From: Chryseobacterium candidae
GTDB taxonomy: Bacteria > Bacteroidota > Bacteroidia > Flavobacteriales > Weeksellaceae
Length of the DNA stretch: 64,000 bases
Direction: 5' to 3'
Assembly (NCBI RefSeq): GCF_004916905.1
Contig: NZ_SDLV01000061.1
Location: 31,179 to 95,178 of the forward strand
Shown: positions 24,873 to 32,880 of the stretch, in pieces
Position numbering within the stretch: position 1 is the stretch's first letter
Layout of the letters: each line of letters opens with the position of its first letter
Notes under the pieces: generated by a model
Told to the model about the DNA's origin: nothing
What the model saw: the letters and a program-made list of their open reading frames with translations, nothing else
Database searches by the model: none
Program-made: the position numbers and the translations under genes

Positions 24873-25025
24873 TTAAATACATGGATATTTTCTCCAGTCC
24901 CTGCAAATGTATCCTGAAGTGCAGCACAGATTGGCAGGGCAGTTCATATTTTCGTCACACATAATGACAGGAGCGATAAGGCCGCCATCAATTTTCCTTA
25001 AATCGTTTCTTTTAAGCTTTTTCAT
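24873..25025 (-). CDS. Double-glycine leader peptide with six-cysteine core
   Basis: This is a 50-residue peptide. The first 15 residues, MKKLKRNDLRKIDGG, form a typical bacteriocin-type leader ending in Gly-Gly, as in the bacteriocin-like peptides annotated in Chryseobacterium and relatives. The 35-residue remainder has cysteines at 23, 29, 34, 35, 41 and 49, spacing C-x5-C-x4-CC-x5-C-x7-C, the C-C-CC-C-C framework of cystine-knot mini-proteins. No modification enzyme or peptidase-containing ABC transporter is adjacent, so export would need machinery elsewhere. It is flanked by its own terminator and a 138-bp spacer to clpB. Antimicrobial or signalling roles are possible but unproven. Confidence 0.7.
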   Translation of the reverse strand: MKKLKRNDLRKIDGGLIAPVIMCDENMNCPANLCCTSGYICRDWRKYPCI

Positions 25026-25097
25026 ACTGATTCTGTTTTAGTTATTAGTATTGTAAAGATAAGTTTATTTCACATAATTAGGATAAAAAGTGAAAAA

Positions 25098-25132
25098 AAT
25101 AAGTGCTGCAGATTTAATCTGCAGCACTTATT
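25098..25132 (-). terminator. Hairpin terminator of clpB
   Basis: A perfect 16-bp stem (core GTGCTGCAGAT / ATCTGCAGCAC) with a 3-nt loop and an A-rich run on the plus strand, 32 bp after the clpB stop. Confidence 0.92.
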
Positions 25133-25163
25133 CACAAAAATAATGTATATGAAAAAAACTATT

Positions 25164-27758
25164 TTATTGTTCGGCAGGTCGGAAAACCAGTCCTGTTTCT
25201 ACAAAATAATCCAGAGTAATTCGGTCTCCATCGTTTACGTTTCCTGCAAGGATTTCTTTAGACAGTTTGTTTAAAACTTCCTGTTGAATCACTCTTTTCA
25301 ATGGTCTTGCTCCGAAGGCAGGATCATATCCCTTATTCATCAGATAATCTACGGCATCCTGAGTGAAAGTCATAATAATGTTTCGTTTGGATAACATTTC
25401 ATTGAATCCTCTCAGCTGATACTGAACAATTTTTCCTATTTCTTTCTTTCTTAAAGGCTGGAAGAGTACAATTTCATCAATTCTGTTCAGGAATTCCGGA
25501 CGCAGAGTCTGTTTCAAAAGATCAAAGACCTCGTCTTTTGTTTTATCCACAATTTCATCCTGATTTTCCTCCGTAAGATTCTCAAAATTCTCCTGAATCA
25601 GATGTGAACCTAAATTGGAGGTCATGATGATGATAGAATTTTTGAAATTCACCACCCGCCCTTTATTATCCGTCAGACGTCCGTCATCCAAAACCTGAAG
25701 TAATGTATTGAAAACATCCGGATGCGCTTTTTCAATTTCGTCTAAAAGCACTACGGAATAAGGTCTTCTTCTTACGGCTTCAGTCAACTGTCCTCCTTCA
25801 TCATAACCTACGTATCCCGGAGGCGCTCCTACCAGTCTTGACACACTGTGACGTTCCTGGTATTCACTCATATCAATTCTGGTCATATTGTTCTCGTCAT
25901 CAAACAGGAATTCTGCCAATGCTTTTGCCAGCTCGGTTTTACCTACGCCGGTTGTTCCCAGGAATAAGAAGGATCCGATAGGTTTTTTATCATCGCTCAA
26001 ACCGGCTCTGTTTCTTCTGATCGCATCTGCAACCGCCTGAATCGCTTCGTCCTGTCCTACCACTCTGTGGTGCAGTTCAGCCTCAAGATTCAATAACTTA
26101 TCTCTTTCAGACTGCAGCAGCTTGGTGACAGGAATACCTGTCCATTTAGCAATCACTTCAGAGATATTTTCTGCCGTAACTTCTTCTTTGATTAGTTCAT
26201 TCTGATGATTCTGCATTTCAAGTTCCACTTTGGCAAGCTCTTCCTCTTTTTCACGAAGTTTTCCGTATTGGATTTCCGCTACTTTGGCATAATCTCCTGC
26301 TCTGGAAGCTCTTTCTGCCTCATGTTTCAGAGATTCAATATCTTTTTTGATCTGGGTAAGATCTTCACTTTTCTGTTTTTCTTTCAGCCATTTGGCATTG
26401 ATCTCATTTCTCTGTTCAGAAATTTTGGCAATATCTTCTTTAAGATGATCAATCTTGGTCTGGTTGCCTTCTCTTGAAATGGCGGCTAATTCAATTTCCA
26501 GCTGCATTAATTTTCTGTCCAGAACGTCCAGTTCTTCCGGCTTTGAATTGATTTCCATTCTAAGCTTTGCAGAAGCTTCATCAATAAGGTCGATAGCTTT
26601 GTCCGGTAAAAAACGGTCAGAAATATATCTCTGAGACATTTCCACTGCAGCAATAATTGCCTCATCTTTGATTCTTACCTTGTGGTGAGCCTCATATTTG
26701 TCTTTGATACCACGAAGGATAGAAATGGCAGATTCAGTATCCGGTTCTTCCACCATTACTTTCTGGAAACGTCTTTCCAACGCTTTATCTTTTTCAAAAT
26801 ACTTTTGATATTCGTTCAGCGTAGTAGCACCAATGGCTCTTAATTCTCCTCTTGCCAAAGCTGGTTTTAAGATATTAGCTGCATCCATTGCTCCTTCACC
26901 GCCTCCGGCTCCTACCAAAGTGTGGATCTCGTCAATGAAAAGAATGATCTGTCCATCTGATTTGATCACTTCATTCACAACAGATTTCAGACGCTCTTCA
27001 AATTCACCTTTGTATTTGGCTCCGGCGATTAAAGCTCCCATGTCAAGTGAGAACAACGTTTTATCCATCAGGTTTTCCGGTACGTCACCGCTGATAATTC
27101 TATGAGCAATTCCCTCAGCAATTGCAGTTTTACCCACACCGGGTTCTCCGATAAGGATCGGGTTATTTTTAGTTCTTCTGGAAAGGATCTGTAAAACCCT
27201 TCTGATCTCTTCATCACGCCCTATGACAGGATCCAGTTTCCCTTCTGCTGCTAACTCGTTAAAGTTTTTAGCATATTTATTTAAGGATTGATACGTTTCC
27301 TCTGAACTTGCAGAAGTGGCTTTGCTTCCTTTTCTTAATTCTTTGATAGCGCCTTCCAGCAGGTTTTTGGTTACGCCCATATCTTTCAGCATTTTGGATA
27401 CTTCAGAAGAAGTTTCCAGCAGAGATAACCATAAGTGTTCAATCGTTACATATTCGTCACCCATTTTCTTTGCGATATTGGGGGCGTCCAGCAGTACTTT
27501 GTTGGCAGATTGAGAAAGATAAATGTTTCCTCCCTGCACTTTTGGAAGTTTCTCTAAATTTTCACGGTTGCGCTCTCTTACCAAATTGGCATCTGCTTCA
27601 GATTTTTTCAGTAAGAAAGGCGATATATTTTCATCCACCTGGAAGATTCCTTCAAGGAGATGTTGAGGTTCGATACTTTGGTTGCCCAATTCCATAGCAA
27701 CCTGCTGTGCTGCCTGGATGGCTTCCTGCGATTTTACAGTATATTGGTTTAAGTTCAT
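25164..27758 (-). CDS. clpB: ATP-dependent chaperone ClpB
   Basis: This is an 864-residue Hsp100 disaggregase of standard length. It has the N-domain (1-145), NBD1 with Walker A GEPGVGKT near 205 and Walker B LFIDEIHTLVGAG, a long coiled-coil M-domain (about 410-525) that separates ClpB from ClpA/ClpC, and NBD2 with GTTGVGKT, SRLVGAPPGYVGYDEGG and the C-terminal FGARPLKRVIQ. It works with DnaK to rescue aggregated proteins in the cytosol. It is monocistronic with a strong terminator. The long upstream region has a 14-bp direct repeat 43 bp apart that may be regulatory. Confidence 0.97.
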   Translation of the reverse strand: MNLNQYTVKSQEAIQAAQQVAMELGNQSIEPQHLLEGIFQVDENISPFLLKKSEADANLVRERNRENLEKLPKVQGGNIYLSQSANKVLLDAPNIAKKMGDEYVTIEHLWLSLLETSSEVSKMLKDMGVTKNLLEGAIKELRKGSKATSASSEETYQSLNKYAKNFNELAAEGKLDPVIGRDEEIRRVLQILSRRTKNNPILIGEPGVGKTAIAEGIAHRIISGDVPENLMDKTLFSLDMGALIAGAKYKGEFEERLKSVVNEVIKSDGQIILFIDEIHTLVGAGGGEGAMDAANILKPALARGELRAIGATTLNEYQKYFEKDKALERRFQKVMVEEPDTESAISILRGIKDKYEAHHKVRIKDEAIIAAVEMSQRYISDRFLPDKAIDLIDEASAKLRMEINSKPEELDVLDRKLMQLEIELAAISREGNQTKIDHLKEDIAKISEQRNEINAKWLKEKQKSEDLTQIKKDIESLKHEAERASRAGDYAKVAEIQYGKLREKEEELAKVELEMQNHQNELIKEEVTAENISEVIAKWTGIPVTKLLQSERDKLLNLEAELHHRVVGQDEAIQAVADAIRRNRAGLSDDKKPIGSFLFLGTTGVGKTELAKALAEFLFDDENNMTRIDMSEYQERHSVSRLVGAPPGYVGYDEGGQLTEAVRRRPYSVVLLDEIEKAHPDVFNTLLQVLDDGRLTDNKGRVVNFKNSIIIMTSNLGSHLIQENFENLTEENQDEIVDKTKDEVFDLLKQTLRPEFLNRIDEIVLFQPLRKKEIGKIVQYQLRGFNEMLSKRNIIMTFTQDAVDYLMNKGYDPAFGARPLKRVIQQEVLNKLSKEILAGNVNDGDRITLDYFVETGLVFRPAEQ

Positions 27759-28127
27759 ATCTTTTATATTTTTAGTAATGGTTTGTATTAAGTTTAGTTT
27801 TTAAAAACATCAAGAAACCAAATTCTGAGGCTCAGTTTCTTAATGCCATCAATTATTTAATCATTTATTCGATGAGTGTATCGCAAAAACTGTTCAATTA
27901 TTAAATTTACAAAAAAATAGGACAAATTTTCCGGATATTGTATTTTTAACGGTAATTTAACTTGACAAATTTTCCGGTTTTGCAATTATTTCTTTGAAAT
28001 TCATGAACAAATAGTCATAGTAGAGTAAAGTATCCTGATAATTACAATGAAAATAAAGCGTCTTTTTCTTTTTCTGAGCAAAAAATGAACAGTTTAATTC
28101 AGAATAATTACTTTTGCATTTTACCAG
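27759..28127. other. Divergent control region of clpB and the TetR gene
   Basis: There is no gene in this 369-bp spacer. The 14-bp sequence GACAAATTTTCCGG is present twice in the same orientation at 27921-27934 and 27964-27977, starts 43 bp apart (about four helical turns). The TetR -7 element is at 28109-28116. No minus-strand TAnnTTTG match is obvious for clpB, so its promoter may use another sigma factor or diverge from consensus. Confidence 0.55.
28109..28116 (+). promoter_or_regulatory. -7 promoter element (TACTTTTG) of TetR gene
   Basis: An exact TAnnTTTG match 11 bp before the ATG at 28128, so the mRNA leader would be very short. Confidence 0.55.
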
Positions 28128-28706
28128 ATGGAACTAAAAGAAAAACAGAGAAAAATACTCAACGTAGCAGTAGAACTTTTCAAAGAGAAAGGATATATGG
28201 GAAGCTCAGTAAGAGATCTTGCTACCAAACTCAATATCAAAGCAGCATCACTGTACGCCCATATCCGTTCAAAGGAAGAAATTCTGGAATGGATTTGCTT
28301 TGGCATTGCTCAGGAGTTTTTCGATGAACTTCAGGAAGTAAAAAATACAGCTGTTGCACCGAAGGAAAAACTGAACCTGCTATTGGATAAACACCTTTCT
28401 GTTGTTCTTAAAAACCGTGACGTTACCCATATCTATTCCAATGAATGGAAACATCTTGAAGAAAGACTTCCCGAATTTGTAGAATTAAGAAAAAACTACC
28501 AGCAGGAAGTTGAGGAACTGATTTCCGAGATCTATAAAGCTGAAAACTGGGAGTTAAAATCTCCGTCATTTACCACAAGATTTATCCTTCATACTTTAAA
28601 TAATTCCTATTTCTGGTTCAAAAGAAGCAGCGATTCTACCGATGAAATTACCGACGAAATAAGGGAGAAAATTCTTTTTGGATTGTTAGGAAATCAAAAA
28701 AAATAA
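28128..28706 (+). CDS. TetR-family regulator, probable repressor of the paa cluster
   Basis: This is a 192-residue regulator. The N-terminal helix-turn-helix (about 8-55) reads ILNVAVELFKEKGYMGSSVRDLATKLNIKAASLYAHIRSKEEI, the classic TetR_N pattern; the C-terminal helical domain (60-190) would bind the ligand. It lies directly upstream of and collinear with paaK, separated by a repeat element and the paaK promoter. TetR-type PaaR regulators that respond to phenylacetyl-CoA are known in other bacteria, and a CTAACA-AA-TGTTAG palindrome sits just after the paaK -7 element, so this is the likely repressor. The ligand is inferred. Confidence 0.85.
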   Translation: MELKEKQRKILNVAVELFKEKGYMGSSVRDLATKLNIKAASLYAHIRSKEEILEWICFGIAQEFFDELQEVKNTAVAPKEKLNLLLDKHLSVVLKNRDVTHIYSNEWKHLEERLPEFVELRKNYQQEVEELISEIYKAENWELKSPSFTTRFILHTLNNSYFWFKRSSDSTDEITDEIREKILFGLLGNQKK

Positions 28707-28717
28707 CCATTCTGTTT

Positions 28718-28801
28718 GTCATTCTGGAAAAGTAAGAATCTCGTAATAGAATGTAGATTTTTAAAAGATTCTTCTCTCCACTTCGTTCCGCTTAGAATGA
28801 C
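28718..28801. repeat. Dispersed palindromic repeat, second copy
   Basis: Starts GTCATTCTGG and ends AGAATGAC, with inner AAGAATCT and AGATTCTT arms, giving the same nested layout as the inner part of 17757-17836, including the CTTCGTTC block before the right arm. It separates the TetR gene from the paaK promoter. Confidence 0.7.
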
Positions 28802-28870
28802 AGTGAGCATCATTTTAATGACTTCTTCTTATTTAGAATCATTCAAAATATGATAAAAATCATAAAAATT

Positions 28871-28917
28871 TTGCCAGCTTCCAAAATCTTTTTAAATTTA
28901 CACCTAACAAATGTTAG
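28871..28917 (+). promoter_or_regulatory. paaK promoter with overlapping palindromic operator
   Basis: -33 TTG at 28871-28873, a 19-bp spacer, and -7 element TAAATTTA at 28893-28900 (one mismatch to TAnnTTTG). Immediately downstream, over the expected transcription start, is CTAACA-AA-TGTTAG at 28904-28917 (6-bp arms). That position suits a TetR repressor. The layout resembles, from memory, the Thermus PaaR operator (CNAACG-NN-CGTTNG). Confidence 0.72.
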
Positions 28918-28925
28918 TTAGTTTT

Positions 28926-30242
28926 ATGGATTTTTCAGTTGAATATCTGGAGCTGGATCAGTTGAGACAGCTTCAATCCGACCGGTTGATCAGCCTGATC
29001 AGCTATTTGGGGGAGAAGTCGGAATTTTATAAAAAGAAATTTGATGCATTGCAAATATCTCCTCAGGATATAAGGTCAATTGAGGATATCGCTAAACTTC
29101 CTATTACTTACAAACAGGATTTAAGAGATAACTATCCGTTCGGATTATTTACCGTTCCTAAAAGTGAACTTCAGCGGATTCATTGCTCAAGCGGAACGAC
29201 AGGAAAACCGACTGTGGTAGGATATACCAAAGAAGATGTAGACCTTTTCAGTGAAGTGGTGGCAAGATCTTTACATGCCGCAGGAGCAAGACCAGGAATG
29301 CAGCTGCATAATGCGTATGGTTACGGGATTTTTACCGGAGGCTTAGGTCTTCATTACGGAGCTGAAATGCTGGGAATGAGTGTTCTTCCTATTTCGGGAG
29401 GGATGACGGCAAGACAGGTAGATCTCATTGTAGATTTTAAGCCGGAGGTCATTTGCTGTTCGCCGTCATACGCTTTAACCATTGCAGATGAATTTACAAA
29501 AAGAGGAATTTCTGCAGACGAAATCAGTCTAAAATATGCAGTGCTGGGTTCAGAACCATGGACGGAAATTATCAGAGGACATATTGAAGAAAGATTAGGT
29601 GTTCATGCAACCAATATTTATGGTTTAAGTGAAATTATCGGCCCGGGAGTTTCCATGGAGGATTTTGAAGAGAAGGGAGGCGCTTATATCTGGGAAGATC
29701 ATTTTTATCCTGAGATTTTAGATCCGGTTACCCAACAGCCGGTGCCTTTTGGAGAAGAAGGTGTATTGGTCATTACCACTTTAACCAAGAAAGCAATGCC
29801 TCTTTTAAGGTACTGGACGAATGATATCACCAGCCTTTATTACGATAAAAGTGCCAAAAGAACAATGGTGAAGATGAAACCTGTTGTAGGAAGAGCAGAT
29901 GATATGCTGATCGTAAGAGGAGTGAATGTATATCCAAGCCAGATTGAAGATGCTTTTTCTTATGTAAAAGGAGTGGTTCCAAACTACTATCTTACGCCTG
30001 TAGAGAAAGAACAGATGTGTGTCGCTTTGGATATTGATGTTGAAATCGATGATGAATTGGTAAAATCTCAAAAAATAGAATCAAATACCGATGATTATTT
30101 TAATTTTGTCGGGAACTTTGGAAAAAATATAGAAAACGAAATAAAAAAGAGGGTAGGAATTACTACGAAAGTGAAAGTTCATGCCCAGGACAGTTTGCCG
30201 AAGTGCGAAGGTGGAAAAATTAATAGAATACTAAAAAAATAA
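28926..30242 (+). CDS. paaK: Phenylacetate-CoA ligase
   Basis: This is a 438-residue adenylate-forming ligase that activates phenylacetate to phenylacetyl-CoA with ATP, the entry step of the aerobic pathway. The P-loop-like motif SSGTTGKPT lies near 93-101, followed by AYGYGIFTGGLG and YGLSEIIGPG, all typical of PaaK, and the C-terminal ligase domain around VGRADDMLIVRGVNVYPSQIE and KCEGGKINRI. An ATG at 28911 would start inside the operator palindrome; the ATG at 28926 is preferred. Its stop shares one base with the paaE start. Confidence 0.95.
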   Translation: MDFSVEYLELDQLRQLQSDRLISLISYLGEKSEFYKKKFDALQISPQDIRSIEDIAKLPITYKQDLRDNYPFGLFTVPKSELQRIHCSSGTTGKPTVVGYTKEDVDLFSEVVARSLHAAGARPGMQLHNAYGYGIFTGGLGLHYGAEMLGMSVLPISGGMTARQVDLIVDFKPEVICCSPSYALTIADEFTKRGISADEISLKYAVLGSEPWTEIIRGHIEERLGVHATNIYGLSEIIGPGVSMEDFEEKGGAYIWEDHFYPEILDPVTQQPVPFGEEGVLVITTLTKKAMPLLRYWTNDITSLYYDKSAKRTMVKMKPVVGRADDMLIVRGVNVYPSQIEDAFSYVKGVVPNYYLTPVEKEQMCVALDIDVEIDDELVKSQKIESNTDDYFNFVGNFGKNIENEIKKRVGITTKVKVHAQDSLPKCEGGKINRILKK

Positions 30243-31327
30243 TGAATTCATTTTATAAACTTAAAACAGTTAAAGTTCAGAAAGATACTTCCGAAGCAGT
30301 GAATGTGGCGGTAGAAATTCCTGAAGAACTGAAAGACAAGTTCAGGTTTAAACAAGGACAGTATCTGAATTTCCGAATGATGATCAACGGAAATGAAGAA
30401 AGACGTTCTTACTCTATCTGTAATGCTCCCAGTGAAAAAGGCAACACACTGGAAGTATTGGTGAAGCTGCTTGAAGGCGGGAAAGTATCCGGTTATTTCA
30501 ACGAACATCTTCATATGGATGAAGTGCTGGAAGTAATGCCTCCTATGGGTGGTTTCAATACTTCTTATCACCCTTCAAACGTGAAAACTTATGTGGGGCT
30601 GGCTGCAGGAAGCGGAATTTCCCCTGTTTTGTCCAATATTAAAGAAAGCCTTTATCAGGAACCGAATTCAAATGCTTATCTGTTCTACAGCAACAGAAGT
30701 ATGAATCACGTGATGAAGAAAGCTGAAATTGATAAATTGGCAGAATCTTTTAACGGCAGATTGAAAGTAGTTTATTTAGTGAGCCGTGAAAAGCATGAAG
30801 ATCCTGTTTTCGAAGGAAGAATTTCTGCTGAAAAACTGGAACAGCTATTTGAAAGATATACAGATATTGATGTAAAAGAAGCTACTTATTTTATTTGTGG
30901 TCCTTCAGAAATGATTAAAGGGATTGCAGACTATCTGAAAAAGGATAAAAAAGTACCTGCTATTCAGGTGCTATTCGAATATTTCACCGCTCCGGATGAA
31001 GAAAATACGGAGGAAATGAGTGATGAATTCAAGGCGATTGCCAATATTGAAAGCATGGTAACAGTAATCATTGATGATGATGAATATTCGTTCCACCTTA
31101 ATTCTAAAAAAGAGAGTATCTTAGATAAAGCATTGAAAGATCAGCTTCCGGTTCCTTTCGCATGTAAAGGAGGCGTTTGCTGTACGTGTAAGGCGCAGGT
31201 TCTGGAAGGAGAGGTTTTTATGGAGAAAAACTACGCGCTTACCGAAGAAGAAGTAGCCAGAGGCTTCGTTCTTACCTGTCAGTGTCACCCTACAACCAAT
31301 GTGGTGATGCTAAATTATGATGTTTAA
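30242..31327 (+). CDS. paaE: Phenylacetyl-CoA epoxidase reductase subunit PaaE
   Basis: This is a 361-residue electron-transfer subunit. It has an N-terminal ferredoxin-reductase-type FAD domain (RRSYSICNAPSE at about 57-68), an NAD(P) domain (GLAAGSGISPVLS; CGPSEMI) and a C-terminal plant-type 2Fe-2S domain with cysteines in CKGGVCCTC and LTCQC near 303-350. It passes electrons from NADPH to the di-iron centre of PaaA. It is translationally coupled to paaK (1-base overlap). Placing paaE before paaA differs from the ABCDE order of enterobacteria. Confidence 0.95.
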   Translation: MNSFYKLKTVKVQKDTSEAVNVAVEIPEELKDKFRFKQGQYLNFRMMINGNEERRSYSICNAPSEKGNTLEVLVKLLEGGKVSGYFNEHLHMDEVLEVMPPMGGFNTSYHPSNVKTYVGLAAGSGISPVLSNIKESLYQEPNSNAYLFYSNRSMNHVMKKAEIDKLAESFNGRLKVVYLVSREKHEDPVFEGRISAEKLEQLFERYTDIDVKEATYFICGPSEMIKGIADYLKKDKKVPAIQVLFEYFTAPDEENTEEMSDEFKAIANIESMVTVIIDDDEYSFHLNSKKESILDKALKDQLPVPFACKGGVCCTCKAQVLEGEVFMEKNYALTEEEVARGFVLTCQCHPTTNVVMLNYDV

Positions 31328-31332
31328 AAAAT

Positions 31333-31404
31333 TAATGTAACAATGTAACAATTTACCAGTGTAACAATCATTGGTACATTGCCAGACTGGTATATTGCTA
31401 AATT
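31333..31404. repeat. Intercistronic palindromic spacer, type A
   Basis: Built from short units such as AATGTAACA and TTACCAGT on the left and ACTGGTATATTG on the right, which pair as an imperfect hairpin filling the paaE-paaA gap. Related spacers lie at 32354-32456, 35868-35963 and 41461-41547. Confidence 0.65.
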
Positions 31405-31413
31405 GAAAAAATT

Positions 31414-32352
31414 ATGGACTTAGAAAAATTTGTTCAATACGTTCACGAAGAAAATAAAGTAGAACCCAAAGATGTAATGCCTGATGATTACAGGAAATTA
31501 TTGGTTCGTCAGATTTCACAGCACGCGCATTCCGAAATTGTAGGAATGCTGCCGGAAGCTAACTGGATCTCCAGAGCGCCTTCATTAAGAAGAAAAATGG
31601 CTCTTCTGGCAAAAGTTCAGGATGAAGCAGGTCATGGTTTATACCTTTACTCTGCCACTGAAACGTTAGGAGACGGAAGCATCAGGGCAGACAGAGATGC
31701 TACCTATGATGATATGCTGGAAGGAAAAGCAAAATATTCAAGTATTTTCAATTATCCTACCTTAAGCTGGGCAGATATCGGAGCCATTGGCTGGTTGGTA
31801 GACGGTGCTGCAATTATGAACCAGGTAATGCTGATGGGGAATTCTTACGGTCCTTATTCAAGAGCGATGGTAAAGATCTGTAAAGAAGAATCTTTCCACC
31901 AAAGACAGGGATATGAAATTCTTATGGCATTATGCCGTGGAACAAAACAACAGAAAGAAATGGCTCAGGCTTCATTAAACCGTTTCTGGTGGCCGGCTCT
32001 GATGATGTTCGGACCTAATGATGACAGCTCACCCAACTCTAAAATCTCTATGAATTACAGAGTAAAAAGAGAAAGTAATGACAGTCTTCGTCAGAGATTT
32101 ATCGATGTTACTGTTTCTCAGGCTGAATTCTTAGGATTAACCATTCCTGATAAAGATCTGAAATGGAACGAGGAAAGACAGCATTATGATTTCGGAGAAC
32201 TTCCCTGGGATGAATTCATGGAAATCTTAAAAGGAAACGGACCTTGCAACAAAAAGCGTATCGAAACTAAGAGAAAAGCGCAAAGAGAAAATTCATGGGT
32301 AAAAGAAGCAGCAGCTGCTTTTGCAGAGAAACAACAAAAAGAAGTAATATAA
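31414..32352 (+). CDS. paaA: Phenylacetyl-CoA epoxidase catalytic subunit PaaA
   Basis: This 312-residue subunit is the ferritin-like di-iron protein of the ring-1,2-epoxidase. Metal-binding helices carry Glu and His residues in QDEAGHGLYLY (about 69-79) and CKEESFHQRQGYE (about 155-167), matching the ExxH pairs of bacterial multicomponent monooxygenases. It epoxidises the aromatic ring of phenylacetyl-CoA in complex with PaaC, with PaaB and PaaE. Length is standard. It is separated from paaE by an 86-bp palindromic spacer. Confidence 0.96.
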   Translation: MDLEKFVQYVHEENKVEPKDVMPDDYRKLLVRQISQHAHSEIVGMLPEANWISRAPSLRRKMALLAKVQDEAGHGLYLYSATETLGDGSIRADRDATYDDMLEGKAKYSSIFNYPTLSWADIGAIGWLVDGAAIMNQVMLMGNSYGPYSRAMVKICKEESFHQRQGYEILMALCRGTKQQKEMAQASLNRFWWPALMMFGPNDDSSPNSKISMNYRVKRESNDSLRQRFIDVTVSQAEFLGLTIPDKDLKWNEERQHYDFGELPWDEFMEILKGNGPCNKKRIETKRKAQRENSWVKEAAAAFAEKQQKEVI

Positions 32353-32353
32353 T

Positions 32354-32456
32354 AATGTAACAATATACCAATGTGGAAATGTAACAATCTTTGTCATGCT
32401 GAGCTTGTCGAAGCATCTCACTGTTAAACTGGTACATTGATACATTGTTAAATTTA
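32354..32456. repeat. Intercistronic palindromic spacer, type A, with embedded 30-bp repeat
   Basis: Left arm around 32358-32374 (TAACAATATACCAATGT) pairs with the right arm near 32434-32450 (ACATTGATACATTGTTA), 15 of 17 positions. Embedded at 32391-32420 is a 30-bp sequence containing GCTGAGCTTGTCGAAGC, found again exactly in reverse orientation at 35897-35926. Confidence 0.75.
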
Positions 32457-32463
32457 TTTGACT

Positions 32464-32745
32464 ATGGCAAATTTAGATATGTGGGAAGTGTTTATTCAGA
32501 CTAAACCGGGATTATCTCACAAACATGTTGGAGTTGTACAGGCACCCACAGCAGAAATGGCTTTGCAGAATGCAAGAGACGTTTATACAAGAAGAAAAGA
32601 AGGAACTTCTGTTTGGGTGGTTCCAAGTAAATATATTGTGACTTCAGAGGGAGTAGATAAAGAAGCATTCTTTGATCCGGCTGATGATAAACTTTACCGT
32701 CACCCAACGTTCTACGAGATTCCAAACGACGTAAAAAATATGTAG
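32464..32745 (+). CDS. paaB: Phenylacetyl-CoA epoxidase subunit PaaB
   Basis: This is a 93-residue small subunit of the epoxidase. The sequence WEVFIQTKPGLSHKHVGVVQAPTAEMALQNARDVYTRR is the standard PaaB signature. PaaB is needed for complex assembly and probably for docking of the reductase. A TTG two codons upstream (32458) is in frame; the ATG at 32464 is chosen. It is followed by a type B palindromic spacer before paaC. Confidence 0.94.
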   Translation: MANLDMWEVFIQTKPGLSHKHVGVVQAPTAEMALQNARDVYTRRKEGTSVWVVPSKYIVTSEGVDKEAFFDPADDKLYRHPTFYEIPNDVKNM

Positions 32746-32750
32746 ATTAA

Positions 32751-32872
32751 TAATTTGAAAATGTACTAATTTGAAAATTTGAAAATGACCTTAACCAAGT
32801 TAATTATTCTCAAATTTTTAATTAAGACGATTCATTTATTTTCAAATTAACTCATTCTCAAATTTTCAAATA
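32751..32872. repeat. Intercistronic palindromic spacer, type B
   Basis: Composed of repeated TTTGAAAAT units on the left and ATTTTCAAAT/CTCATTCTCAAA units on the right, forming a long imperfect hairpin between paaB and paaC. The same design occurs at 37103-37187 and 39217-39303. Confidence 0.72.
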
Positions 32873-32880
32873 AAAAAATA

